A DNA stretch of 64,000 bases from Maledivibacter halophilus (GCF_900167445.1 NZ_FUZT01000018.1:1-64000); one strand, 5' to 3'; counted from the stretch's first letter, positions 42,015 to 51,246 are shown. Made by a program: numbers and translations. The notes: generated by a model not told the origin, from the sequence alone.

Positions 42015-43499
42015 GTGGATATAATTAGAAGTTTTCCCCTTGTAATTATTTTAATTTTATTTATAGGGTCCTTTGTTATACCATTTCTTAAAAAAAAGAA
42101 ATTGGTAGAAGGTTTGAGTTTGGTAATGCTAGGAATTTCGGCCATATTATCCTTCATAACCTTTAAATATGTATATAGCTTCGGTTCGTTCATATACAGG
42201 ATAGGTCATTGGGATGCGCCCTGGGGAATAGAGTTTAATATAGGTATTTTAGAAGCTATTATGTCAATAATGTTTACATTTGTTGCATTTTTCATATCCT
42301 GGTATTCTATTTATACCATAGAAAAAGAAATAAAAGAAAACAAGATTTCCTTTTATTATATTCTAATTAATATATTAGTGGGTACTCTTCTTGGAATAGT
42401 ATATACAAATGATCTTTTTAATGCCTTTGTTTTTATAGAGATAAGTACCCTGGCAGCCTGTGGAATTGTTGTAATAAAGGATAAAAAGGAAAATATAAAG
42501 GCTGCTTTAAAGTATTTGATATTAAGCAGTCTTGGTTCAGGTCTTGTATTAATGGCAATTGCTTTTATATATTCTATAAGTGGCAATTTAAACATGAGTT
42601 TTATTCATAAGGAACTTATTGATGTTTATATGTCCTATGAAAAGAGTATATTGATTTCTATAGGACTTTTTACAATAGGACTTGGTATAAAAAGTGCAAT
42701 GTTTCCACTTCATGTATGGCTTCCCGATGCCCATTCCAATGCTCCATCCAGTTCAAGCGCCATGCTTTCAGCCCTGGTTCTTAAGGCATATGTTATTTTG
42801 TATATAAAGATTTTATATAGAATGTTTGGCAGTGAAATAATGAATGAATTTAAGGTGCTATTATTTATGGTTTTAATACTTGGTAGTTTGGCCATGATTA
42901 TTGCTTCAATATCAGCGATACTTCAAAAAGATATAAAAAGGATTATTGCTTATTCCAGTGTAGCTCAAATGGGATATATATTCTTTGGAATAGGACTTGG
43001 TAATAAGCTTGGCCTTGTTTCTTCCATTTTTCATATATTAAATCATGGCTTTATAAAATCTGCATTATTTTTATCGGTAGGTGCTATGATTGAAAAATCA
43101 GGGGAAAAAAAGGTACTGGGATTAAGGGGAATAGGTAAAGAAATGCCTATAACCCTTGGAATATTTACCTTGGGCGCCATGTCTATGGTTGGTATTCCTG
43201 TGCTTCCGGGATTTATTAGTAAATTTAATTTTGCCCTTGCAAGTATTGAGGCTGAGAGAAAAATATTTATTTCAGTAATACTTATAAGTAGTTTATTAAA
43301 TGCATTATATTATTTCCCAATAGTTATTAATGGATATTTTGGAGAAGAAAACTTAGAAGGTAAAAAATTAATGTCTAGGGAAAAGCCAATAAAGGAGTTG
43401 ATGCCTGTTTTAGTCTTAATTACAGGGGCTCTCTATTTGGGAATTAGATTTAATAAAATAATATATATTATTGAAAAAGGAGTAGAGGTCTTTTTTTAG
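42015..43499 (+). CDS. mrpD: Proton-conducting antiporter subunit MrpD/MbhH (first NuoL/M/N-like)
   Basis: 494 residues, about 14 helices. The key glutamate of TM5 lies in NAFVFIEISTLAACGIV (about residue 140), the TM7 lysine in IGLGIKSAMFPLHVWLPDAHSNAPSSSSAML, and KRIIAYSSVAQMGYIF and HGFIKSALFLS follow. These residues form the proton path in Mrp, Mbh and complex I. Start GTG follows GGAGGG. It is the first of three large antiporter-like subunits in tandem. Confidence 0.93.
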   Translation: MDIIRSFPLVIILILFIGSFVIPFLKKKKLVEGLSLVMLGISAILSFITFKYVYSFGSFIYRIGHWDAPWGIEFNIGILEAIMSIMFTFVAFFISWYSIYTIEKEIKENKISFYYILINILVGTLLGIVYTNDLFNAFVFIEISTLAACGIVVIKDKKENIKAALKYLILSSLGSGLVLMAIAFIYSISGNLNMSFIHKELIDVYMSYEKSILISIGLFTIGLGIKSAMFPLHVWLPDAHSNAPSSSSAMLSALVLKAYVILYIKILYRMFGSEIMNEFKVLLFMVLILGSLAMIIASISAILQKDIKRIIAYSSVAQMGYIFFGIGLGNKLGLVSSIFHILNHGFIKSALFLSVGAMIEKSGEKKVLGLRGIGKEMPITLGIFTLGAMSMVGIPVLPGFISKFNFALASIEAERKIFISVILISSLLNALYYFPIVINGYFGEENLEGKKLMSREKPIKELMPVLVLITGALYLGIRFNKIIYIIEKGVEVFF

Positions 43500-43543
43500 G
43501 TGAGTAAATTATATGAGAAAATTTACGTACGGAGGTAAAAATT

Positions 43544-44995
43544 TTGAAAAGCTATTTTATACTTTTTCCTATACTATTTCCGCAAATAGCTTCCTTAGTT
43601 ATGGGAATGATACAATTTAAAAGTGATAGAAGAAGAAATATATATGTGATGAGTATATTATCATTAAATCTTATTTTAATCATTGCTTTATTGTCTATTA
43701 ATCAATCTATGGATTTTCATTTTATAAAGATGAATAATTTAATGGATATATATTTTAAAATTGATAAATTAGGTATATTATTTGTTTTATTGGCATCTAT
43801 ATTATGGATATTTACAGGATTTTATTCCTTTTCATATATGACCCATGAAGGTAAGGAAAAAAGATTCTTTTCATATTTCATGTTAACATTGGGAGTTACT
43901 GTAGGGATTGCCTTTTCCGGGAACTTATTCACATTATATATTTTCTATGAATATTTAACCTTAGCAACTTTTCCCCTTGTAATTCATAATGGAAGTAAAG
44001 AAGCCCTTAAAGTAGGCAGAAAATATCTTATTTATTCCTTTGGTGGAGCAACAATGGCTCTTTTGGGAATTATATTAGTTTTTACACTTGCCAACAGTAC
44101 AGCATTTATGGAATTTGGAATACTTAGGGGGATAAGTCTAGATAATAGAAGCTTATTATTGGCTATATATATGATAATGTTTATAGGATTTGGAGTAAAG
44201 GCTGCATTGGTTCCTTTTCATTCATGGCTTCCTGCAGCTATGGTTGCCCCAACTCCCGTCAGTTCACTGCTGCATGCTGTGGCAGTTGTAAAATCAGGGA
44301 TATTTGCACTTATTAGAGTGAGCTATTATATATTTGGTTCCGGTGTTCTTTATGAAATAGGAGGAAATTATTATATAAGTATATTGGTAGTACTTACCAT
44401 ACTCATGGGTTCTTTACTTGCTCTACATCAGGAAAATCTCAAGAAAAGGCTTGCATATTCTACTGTTAGCCAGCTTGGATATATATTACTTGGGATTGTT
44501 TTACTTAATGATCAAGCATTGGTTGGTGGGCTTTTGCATCTCATTAACCATGCAGTAATAAAAATAACATTGTTTTTCTGTGCAGGGGTAATTTATTATA
44601 TGACAGGAAAAAAAGATATTCATGAAATTAAAGGAATAGGTAAGGAGATGCCTATAACTATGGGATGTTTTACAATAGCTTCAATTTCCCTTATAGGAAT
44701 ACCTCCTACCAATGGTTTTGTAAGCAAATGGTTTTTAGCCCTTGGGGGACTTGATGAAAATAAAATTCTTTTTGTAGTAATTTTATTATTAAGTGCCATA
44801 TTGACAGCAGGATATTTGCTCCCTATAGTGATTACTGCCTTTTTCCCCGGGCATAATGAAAAGATAATTAAAAAAGAGCCTCCTTTGCCTATGCTTATAC
44901 CTATAGTAATATTAACGGTGATTATTGTAGTTTTAGGACTTTTTCCAAATATAGTATTACATTTTATAGAAGATATAGTTAAAGGAATAGTTTAA
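43544..44995 (+). CDS. Second NuoL/M/N-like antiporter subunit
   Basis: 483 residues, about 14 helices. It has the TM5 glutamate (TLYIFYEYLTLATFPLV), the TM7 lysine region GVKAALVPFHSWLPAAMVAPTPVSSLLHAVAVVKSG, KKRLAYSTVSQLGYILLG and NHAVIKITLFFCAG. The set of charged residues is complete, so it can be expected to move protons or Na+. TTG start after GGAGG. It is a paralogue of its neighbours, not a fragment; an Mbh hydrogenase operon would have redox genes at this point. Confidence 0.9.
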   Translation: MKSYFILFPILFPQIASLVMGMIQFKSDRRRNIYVMSILSLNLILIIALLSINQSMDFHFIKMNNLMDIYFKIDKLGILFVLLASILWIFTGFYSFSYMTHEGKEKRFFSYFMLTLGVTVGIAFSGNLFTLYIFYEYLTLATFPLVIHNGSKEALKVGRKYLIYSFGGATMALLGIILVFTLANSTAFMEFGILRGISLDNRSLLLAIYMIMFIGFGVKAALVPFHSWLPAAMVAPTPVSSLLHAVAVVKSGIFALIRVSYYIFGSGVLYEIGGNYYISILVVLTILMGSLLALHQENLKKRLAYSTVSQLGYILLGIVLLNDQALVGGLLHLINHAVIKITLFFCAGVIYYMTGKKDIHEIKGIGKEMPITMGCFTIASISLIGIPPTNGFVSKWFLALGGLDENKILFVVILLLSAILTAGYLLPIVITAFFPGHNEKIIKKEPPLPMLIPIVILTVIIVVLGLFPNIVLHFIEDIVKGIV

Positions 44996-45040
44996 GCTTG
45001 ATTGTTTTATCAACAATCGAAATCCTTGGAGGGATCAAAA

Positions 45041-47131
45041 ATGATTTATAGGAATGCTATTTTAGCAATTTTACTTTTGCCTATGATTGGAGCTCTAATA
45101 GGATGGCTAATAGGTAAAAAAAGTGAAAAATATAGAGATACCTTTAATATAATATTAACTGGAGTTGAATTCTTAGTAATAAGTCTACTTTTTAGAAAAA
45201 TAACTTCAGATCCCATAGAGGTATTTATTCCAGATATAATGGGAATTGGCCTTTCTTTGAAGCTGGATATATTTAGATATATATTTATATGGGTAACTTC
45301 CTTAATATGGTTTTTAACTACTATATACTCTACCCAATACCTAATAAAATATAAAAATAGGAATAGATATTATGCATTTTTTATGCTGACTCTGGGAAGT
45401 ACTTTGGGAATATTTCTATCAGAAAACCTTATAAATCTATTTACTTTTTTTGAAATAATGTCATTTACTTCATATATACTAGTTATACATGATGAAGATG
45501 AATATGCCCATGATGCTGGGAAATCATATATTTCCATGGCAATAACGGGAGGCATGGTTCTTCTTATGGGATTATTCTTAACCTATGATTATTTAGGAAC
45601 TGTAGATATAAGCCTGCTATCAAATTCAATGAAGAATTTAGGAAATATTAAATATTTGATATCCTTTTTGCTTATTATAGGTTTTGGTGTAAAGGCAAGT
45701 ATGTTTCCTCTTCATGTATGGCTTCCAAAGGCTCATCCCGCTGCACCTACTCCAGCCAGCGCCATATTATCGGGTATATTGGTAAAAACGGGTATATTTG
45801 GAATAATTATAGTGGTTCCAATAATAATGGGGGACGATATATTTCTTTCAACAACTATAATTGTTTTAGGGTTTATAAATATGTTTTTAGGAGGATTTTT
45901 AGCTATATTTCAAAGGAATATAAAAAGAATACTTGCCTATAGCAGTATGAGTCAAATTGGATATATATTATTAGGTGTTGGACTTATTGGACTTTTAAAG
46001 AAACATAAAGCTATAGCTGTTTATGGAACCCTATATCATATATTTAATCATGCCCTTTTTAAAGTGCTTCTATTCTTGTGTGCAGGTGTTATATACATGA
46101 TACTCCATGAATTGAGTATAAATAAAATAAGAGGCTTTGGAAAACATAAGAATATACTTAAGGTGTTATTTCTGGTGGGATTATTTTCTATAATAGGAAT
46201 GCCTGGATTTAATGGTTTTATAAGTAAGACTCTTTTACATGAAGCTTTAGCCCAAGCACATCATATTTATGGAAATAGATGGCTTGATCTGGCTGAAATA
46301 ATATTTACCATAAGCAGCAGCTTTACAGTGGCATATCTGTTAAAAATATTTGTTACGGTATTTATAGAAGAATCCGAAAAATACTGGGGACAATATAAGC
46401 ATCATTTAAAGAAAAGGGCTATAATTCCAATGATAGTATTAGGTTTTATAATAATATTCATAGGTATTAGACCCAATTTCATTTTTAAAATAATTGGAGG
46501 TACCATGGATTTATTTAAAGCCCATGGACATATTAAACCACATTTCTATACAATCCATAATATTAAAAGCTCAATTATTACTATGGCCTATGGCTTTATA
46601 ATATACTTTGGATTTATAAGGAAATATATTAGAATAGAACAAGACGGTAACCCCTTGTATATTAATCCGTCTTTAAGATGGCTCAGCTTAGAAAAGCATG
46701 TATATATTCCAATTAGTGTGTTTTTATATAGATCAAGTTCAGTAATATTTAAAGTGATTGATAGAAGTGTAGTTAATCTTGTTGTTTATATATCTAATGG
46801 GTTTAAAGCTTTAAGTGGAATTAAGGTTAAAAAGCCAAATATATCTGTAAAAAACATTAAAGTAAAAAAAACCGATATATTTCTAAAGAATATTAAAGTA
46901 AAAAGACCTAATATATCTATGAAAAATATTAAGGTAAAGAAACCACAATTGGATATAAAGAATATTAAAGTAAAGAAACCAAAGTTATTATTACGAAAGA
47001 AAAATGTAAAGGAATTTAAAACATTTTCTGATATTATATCTATTCTAAGATTTAACCTTAATAGTTTAATGTATGCGGTATTTATATTAGCTATTATGCT
47101 TATAGTTGTTTTAGGAGTTTTAATTTTATAG
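45041..47131 (+). CDS. Third NuoL-like antiporter subunit with repeat-bearing C-terminal extension
   Basis: 696 residues from the ATG at 45041 (GGAGGG before it). Residues about 1-510 form a NuoL/MrpA-N-like antiporter domain, with TFFEIMSFTSYILVIHD, GVKASMFPLHVWLPKAHPAAPTPASAILSGILVKTG and KRILAYSSMSQIGYILLG. A further helix lies near 515-535. Then comes a cytoplasmic-type, very basic tail: five 12-residue repeats of the form IKVKKPnIsvKN (about 594-653), and a last helix at about 675-696. The tail is not part of the known subunits. The long extension recalls the lateral helix end of NuoL only in position. Confidence 0.88.
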   Translation: MIYRNAILAILLLPMIGALIGWLIGKKSEKYRDTFNIILTGVEFLVISLLFRKITSDPIEVFIPDIMGIGLSLKLDIFRYIFIWVTSLIWFLTTIYSTQYLIKYKNRNRYYAFFMLTLGSTLGIFLSENLINLFTFFEIMSFTSYILVIHDEDEYAHDAGKSYISMAITGGMVLLMGLFLTYDYLGTVDISLLSNSMKNLGNIKYLISFLLIIGFGVKASMFPLHVWLPKAHPAAPTPASAILSGILVKTGIFGIIIVVPIIMGDDIFLSTTIIVLGFINMFLGGFLAIFQRNIKRILAYSSMSQIGYILLGVGLIGLLKKHKAIAVYGTLYHIFNHALFKVLLFLCAGVIYMILHELSINKIRGFGKHKNILKVLFLVGLFSIIGMPGFNGFISKTLLHEALAQAHHIYGNRWLDLAEIIFTISSSFTVAYLLKIFVTVFIEESEKYWGQYKHHLKKRAIIPMIVLGFIIIFIGIRPNFIFKIIGGTMDLFKAHGHIKPHFYTIHNIKSSIITMAYGFIIYFGFIRKYIRIEQDGNPLYINPSLRWLSLEKHVYIPISVFLYRSSSVIFKVIDRSVVNLVVYISNGFKALSGIKVKKPNISVKNIKVKKTDIFLKNIKVKRPNISMKNIKVKKPQLDIKNIKVKKPKLLLRKKNVKEFKTFSDIISILRFNLNSLMYAVFILAIMLIVVLGVLIL
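46820..46999 (+). repeat. Five 36-bp in-frame tandem repeats encoding IKVKKP units
   Basis: Each unit starts with ATTAAAGTAAA or ATTAAGGT(T/A)AA and encodes I-K-V-K-(K/R)-(P/T)-x-(I/L)-x-(V/L/I/M)-K-N, the last unit diverging to R-K. The five units follow one another without gaps. Confidence 0.85.
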
Positions 47132-47216
47132 AAGATAATTTGTTTTTATAAAGGGCTTACTTTAAATATAAGGGGCTCTTTATATTTTAAAGTTCTTTAT
47201 GTTTTATGTAATTTCC

Positions 47217-48458
47217 TTAATTATTATTGGCACATAGTATAAGTAGACATAGAAACAATATTAGTGATTTATAAGAGCTAAATCCATGACTTATAGCTTC
47301 ATTTAGTGAATATAATTCATTGCCATTATGGGAATTATAATAAAAATTAAGCAAATGACTTAAGTCAAGCCTATTATTATAATCGTATTTATTACATAAT
47401 TCCTCTGAAGAAGTATTACTTTTTATATCAGCCAGATTACTTACATTAGGGCTGTTATCAATATTAGTATTGTTTATTGAAGCAGGATCATCTTTAGGTT
47501 CATTGTAAAAATCAAGTAAATAGCTTAAATCAAGCTTATTATTATAATTACATTTATTGCATAAAAAGTCTAAGGACGGGTTATTTTTCACATAAACTTC
47601 ATCATTTATATTGGTGTCATTATTAGGTTTAGGATTATCTATTGAAAATAGCTTGTTTTCAAACTCTTTGGAATAATAAGGTAAATCATTTGACTCCTGG
47701 TTTTTTTCTGCGGTAGTTTCATTATTTATATTGAATTTATTTTTTGAATTAATATTATCTTCTAATGGAATATTTTTGTTGAAGCAGGAATTTTTATTAT
47801 CATTAGAAGAGTATTTTATATAAATTTCTTTATTTTGAAATATTTCAAATTCAAGTAAAACAATCATATTAATATTTAATTCTTTAACTTCCTTTATATC
47901 TATAGATTCTTTTTGTGAATTTTTATCATATACATACTTATAGTGTTCATTAATTTTGCTGCTAATCAATTGGAAAAAGGGTGGCTTATTAGGAATTAGT
48001 TTGCTTTCTGATGATAAATTACTTTTTTTAAAATGTTTAATATCTGTTGTATCATTATTTGATAGGGGTGATATTTTTAGCTTATTAGATATTATTTTTG
48101 TAGTATATTCAAATGGTATATTTATATTGTAATGTCTTAAATTAGCATATGCTTTTGAATTATAGTATATTTTTTTAGAAACTATCCCCTTTATAAAAAG
48201 ACAGTTTTCCTCTTGTATAAATTTACAAGATTTTATTATAAGTTTATTTTTAACAGAATTAATGTTTATTGCATTTTCCGGTAATTTCACTAGTTTGTCT
48301 ATGGATAGTTTAACTATAAGTTTATCAATTAAAACAGGTACATTTGATACTATATCTGATTTTATATAATCTAAATCAACAAGCTCATTTTTAGAGCTTT
48401 TTAAAATTTTAGTTACAGACTTTATGTAATTAATGTTTTTCTTTTTATCATCAGTCAA
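47217..48458 (-). CDS. Diverged paralogue of the neighbouring spore-surface-like protein, with internal duplication
   Basis: About 413 residues from a TTG at 48458 that lies 5 bases behind GGTGGTGA; an ATG five codons earlier has no site. Residues about 35-220 follow the protein at 48599-49372 (VPVLIDKLIVKLSIDKLVKLPENAININSVKNKL; ...CLFIKGIVSKKIYY; ...NINIPFEYTT; FFQLISSKINE). The rest is Asn/Asp/Lys/Ser-rich and includes a duplicated block: LCNKCNYNNKLDLSYLLDFY and LCNKYDYNNRLDLSHLLNFY. A short hydrophobic C-terminus (LILFLCLLILCANNN) ends it. Probable spore coat or exosporium component; not proven. Confidence 0.6.
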   Translation of the reverse strand: MTDDKKKNINYIKSVTKILKSSKNELVDLDYIKSDIVSNVPVLIDKLIVKLSIDKLVKLPENAININSVKNKLIIKSCKFIQEENCLFIKGIVSKKIYYNSKAYANLRHYNINIPFEYTTKIISNKLKISPLSNNDTTDIKHFKKSNLSSESKLIPNKPPFFQLISSKINEHYKYVYDKNSQKESIDIKEVKELNINMIVLLEFEIFQNKEIYIKYSSNDNKNSCFNKNIPLEDNINSKNKFNINNETTAEKNQESNDLPYYSKEFENKLFSIDNPKPNNDTNINDEVYVKNNPSLDFLCNKCNYNNKLDLSYLLDFYNEPKDDPASINNTNIDNSPNVSNLADIKSNTSSEELCNKYDYNNRLDLSHLLNFYYNSHNGNELYSLNEAISHGFSSYKSLILFLCLLILCANNN

Positions 48459-48543
48459 TTTTATCACCACCATATTTAAAGAAAATAATATTTTTTCACA
48501 TTTTGCTGTCTATTACATAATATGAAATTAACTATAATAAGTT

Positions 48544-48577
48544 CAAAAAAAGTATCTAGATAAAATCTAGATACTTT
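48544..48577 (-). terminator. Terminator of the 48599-49372 gene
   Basis: On the minus strand AAAGTATCTAGAT/ATCTAGATACTTT, a perfect 13-bp stem with a 3-base loop, then TTTT. It starts 22 bases after the stop codon. Confidence 0.8.
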
Positions 48578-48598
48578 AAGAAGGTATATTTTTTTTAA

Positions 48599-49372
48599 TT
48601 ATATAGCATCAATTTGAACTTGACGTTTTTGTAAGATTTTTAAAGTAAGGAATATAACCATTTTTTCTTCTATTTTAGAGAATAGTCTTTCTTCAAAGGG
48701 TGCAGGAGAAAATTCTAAGCGGTTAAGGTATTCATCAAATTCTACTATTCTGCTGCTGATAAGTTCACAGAATGGCATTTCGTTGAAAAATTCAGTACTT
48801 ATTTGGTTATATTCTGATAAATCACCAGCTAATAAATCTTCTTTTTCAGGGAACCCAGATGGTAGTTCTTGAGTTCTGAAATATTCGAACTCCTCCGTAG
48901 TATTTGTTTGTAATGGTGCAGGGTCAATACCATTGAAGGTTACAGGTGTTGAGCATTCAAATGGAACGTCTACAGTACAATGACGTATATCTCCACATAC
49001 GCTTTCGCTATCTGCACAAGCAGCTGTGGCATAATCTATATTTTTACGGACAAAGCCCTTTATAAAGAGAATATTTGTATCCTGTAAAAGTCTACATTGA
49101 GTTATTTTAACTCTTTTCTTAATATTTTTTATTTCTATTGCAAATTCAGGAAGGTTTATAAAAGAGCTTACGTTAATTTGCACATTAAGTTCAGCTAAAA
49201 CTACAGGTACCTTTACCACTGCACCGGTTGTAATAGGGTCTAAATCTACAGGCGTATTAACGCAGCCTTCTAAGGTGTTTGCAAAAACGTCTGCACAAAA
49301 TGATGAGTCTCCACAATTGTTTCCATTAGTAACAGTAACATTTGCAACTTGGTTAGTTGTTTCATTAGCCAT
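48599..49372 (-). CDS. CsxC/SPOCS-like spore surface protein
   Basis: 257 residues. KVPVVLAELNVQINVSSFINLPEFAIEIKNIKKRVKITQCRLL (about 54-96, given in pieces), NILFIKGFVRKNIDYATAAC and CGDIRHCTVDVPFECSTPV match from memory the clostridial proteins annotated as CsxC-like or containing a DUF3794/SPOCS domain, some found in the exosporium. It has eight or so cysteines, most in short clusters, consistent with cross-linking. No signal peptide. AAGGGG precedes the ATG. It forms its own unit with a leader hairpin and a terminator. Confidence 0.65.
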   Translation of the reverse strand: MANETTNQVANVTVTNGNNCGDSSFCADVFANTLEGCVNTPVDLDPITTGAVVKVPVVLAELNVQINVSSFINLPEFAIEIKNIKKRVKITQCRLLQDTNILFIKGFVRKNIDYATAACADSESVCGDIRHCTVDVPFECSTPVTFNGIDPAPLQTNTTEEFEYFRTQELPSGFPEKEDLLAGDLSEYNQISTEFFNEMPFCELISSRIVEFDEYLNRLEFSPAPFEERLFSKIEEKMVIFLTLKILQKRQVQIDAI

Positions 49373-49405
49373 GAAATAATTACCCCTTTCTTTTATTTTA
49401 ATGAT

Positions 49406-49446
49406 GGAAATAGGGAAAGATAGTAGAGGGCTATTTCTCTATTTCC
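49406..49446 (-). other. 5' leader hairpin of the CsxC-like gene
   Basis: GGAAATAGGGAAAG and CTATTTCTCTATTTCC form an imperfect stem 34-74 bases before the start codon. It may stabilise the message. In the rest of the 460-base gap 49373-49832 only a degenerate family A-like copy (about 49685-49816, closing TTATGCAATTTGCTCAATTA) is visible. Confidence 0.4.
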
Positions 49447-49684
49447 AGTAATAGTATATTCAGCTGTCCATTTTTGGTGATTAATATTAAATAAATTATT
49501 TATAAAAAATTAAAGAAAGGTTAATTGAAGTTTTTGGAGAAATAGTTTATGATTAATATTGAAAATTACAAAGAATATAAAATTGATTAAAATAATTTAT
49601 TGTACTAGTCTCATATCAGGAATTTTAATATTTAATTAACTATCACAATAGGTTAAAATAAGTATAATCTAAGTAAAAGAGAGT

Positions 49685-49816
49685 ATTGAGAAATATTTCC
49701 TTTGTTAAAATAGTAGACGAGCTTAGGACTAGTAAATTAGTAGTTTGTGAAAAAATTAAAATTGAAAAAAGAAAACCTGATAGAAATATATAGCTTTATG
49801 CAATTTGCTCAATTAA
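49685..49816. repeat. Possible degenerate family A element
   Basis: The right end TTATGCAATTTGCTCAATTA (49797-49816) is a clean family A end. A possible left end ATTGAGAAATATTTCC starts at 49685, giving a length of 132 bases, near that of the full element. The middle is not recognisably conserved. Confidence 0.35.
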
Positions 49817-49832
49817 AAAGAGGTGTTAATTA

Positions 49833-50897
49833 ATGAAACGTATTGTGATGACCGGTGGAGGAACAGCAGGCCATGTAACTCCAAATATTGCCCTTATTCC
49901 CAGACTAAAAAAATTAGGATATGATATTCATTATATAGGAACTGAAAAAGGAATTGAAAGAAAGCTTATAGAAAAAGAAGGTATACCCTACCATGTTATT
50001 AATGCAGGAAAACTTAGGAGATATCTAGATGTAAAGAATTTAACAGATGCATTTAGAATAACCCATGGATTTATGCAATCTTTAGCATTAATTAGCAGGT
50101 TAAAACCTAATATTGTATTTAGTAAGGGAGGATTTGTATCATCTCCCGTTGTTTGGGGGGCATGGATGAACAGGGTTCCCATAGTAATACATGAATCTGA
50201 CATTACCCCGGGATTGGCCAATAAGATTGCTATTCCATTTGCAAAAAAGGTATGCTATACATTTCCCGAGACAGGAAAGTATATTTCAGAGGATAAGGGA
50301 GTTCTAACTGGTATACCTGTCCGTGACAGTCTTTTTTTTGGAGAAAAGAAAATGGGTAAAGAGATTTGTGGTTTTAATGATGAAAAACCAATTATCCTTA
50401 TTATAGGTGGCAGCTTAGGGTCTCAGGTAATAAATAGAAATATAAGAGCCAATATAAAAACGATTCTTAAAAGCTTTCAGGTTTGTCATATATGTGGAAA
50501 GGGAAATATAGATAAAAATTATGAAGGAATAAAAGGTTATAAGCAATTTGAATATGTAAGGGAAGAACTATCCCACCTATTTGCCATGGCTGATTTGATT
50601 ATTTCCAGAGCTGGAGCAACGGTTCTATATGAAATATTAGCCCTTAAAAGGCCGAATATTTTAATACCATTATCTAAAAAGGCCAGCCGTGGGGATCAGA
50701 TATTAAATGCAGAGTCGTTTAAGAAGCAAGGTTTGAGTCATGTTATTATGGAAGAAAATCTAAATAGTGAACTTCTTTTAGAAGGTATAAAGAAGGTATA
50801 TAAAAATAGGTCTGCTTATATAAATGCTATGAATTTAAATAGGGCCGGCAGTGGAATTGATAATGTAATAAAAGTTATTCAAAAGTTTAGCAAATAA
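49833..50897 (+). CDS. murG: UDP-GlcNAc:lipid-linked muramyl-pentapeptide GlcNAc transferase MurG
   Basis: 354 residues. The N-terminal loop TGGGTAGHVTPNIAL (about residues 7-21), GGFVSSPVVWGAW, HESDITPGLANKI and the C-terminal domain IIGGSLGSQVINR and SRAGATVLYEILAL are the MurG signature. It makes lipid II on the inner face of the membrane. It is here as a single gene away from any division/cell-wall cluster, next to a PAP2 phosphatase that may recycle the lipid carrier. AGAGGTG precedes the ATG. Confidence 0.92.
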   Translation: MKRIVMTGGGTAGHVTPNIALIPRLKKLGYDIHYIGTEKGIERKLIEKEGIPYHVINAGKLRRYLDVKNLTDAFRITHGFMQSLALISRLKPNIVFSKGGFVSSPVVWGAWMNRVPIVIHESDITPGLANKIAIPFAKKVCYTFPETGKYISEDKGVLTGIPVRDSLFFGEKKMGKEICGFNDEKPIILIIGGSLGSQVINRNIRANIKTILKSFQVCHICGKGNIDKNYEGIKGYKQFEYVREELSHLFAMADLIISRAGATVLYEILALKRPNILIPLSKKASRGDQILNAESFKKQGLSHVIMEENLNSELLLEGIKKVYKNRSAYINAMNLNRAGSGIDNVIKVIQKFSK

Positions 50898-50918
50898 TTA
50901 AATTAAAGTTAATAAAGA

Positions 50919-50962
50919 AAGTTCAATTTAACATATGTACATAAGTTAAATTGAACTTTTTT
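50919..50962 (+). terminator. Terminator of murG
   Basis: AAGTTCAATTTAAC/GTTAAATTGAACTT, a perfect 14-bp stem with a 12-base loop, then TTTTTTAA. It begins 22 bases after the murG stop. Confidence 0.85.
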
Positions 50963-51009
50963 AACTTAATCCGTTGTGTCAGTTTGTATTTTAAGGACTT
51001 TTAATATTT

Positions 51010-51060
51010 GGGGAAATTGCATAATACATGTGAAGAATTTTAATTATACAAGTTTCTCAT
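51010..51060. repeat. Short family A element, nearly identical to 55884-55941
   Basis: From GAAATTGCATAATACATGTG to the closing AAGTTTCTCA it agrees with the copy at 55891-55937 over 47 bases with one mismatch. The inner 80 bases of the long form are missing. Confidence 0.7.
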
Positions 51061-51077
51061 TTCATTTAAAAAGTTTA

Positions 51078-51160
51078 TGTGTATAACTTATTTTTAAGAT
51101 AAGCTGTTGATAATATAAAGAAATGTGTATAAAATAGAGAAAAAGATAAGTTTATCCACA
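51078..51160. promoter_or_regulatory. DnaA-box cluster upstream of the PAP2 gene
   Basis: TTATACACA on the minus strand (51078-51086), TTATCAACA on the minus strand (51105-51113), TTATACACA on the minus strand (51124-51132) and a perfect TTATCCACA on the plus strand (51152-51160). All three box types also occur at oriC about 30 kb away. It lies 87 to 169 bases before the PAP2 start codon. Confidence 0.6.
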
Positions 51161-51246
51161 GTTAAATATGAAAAGCTTTTAATCTATTATAGGAATTTTA
51201 GAAATTATTATTTAAAACTACAGAGGGATAGAGGTGACAATATATT

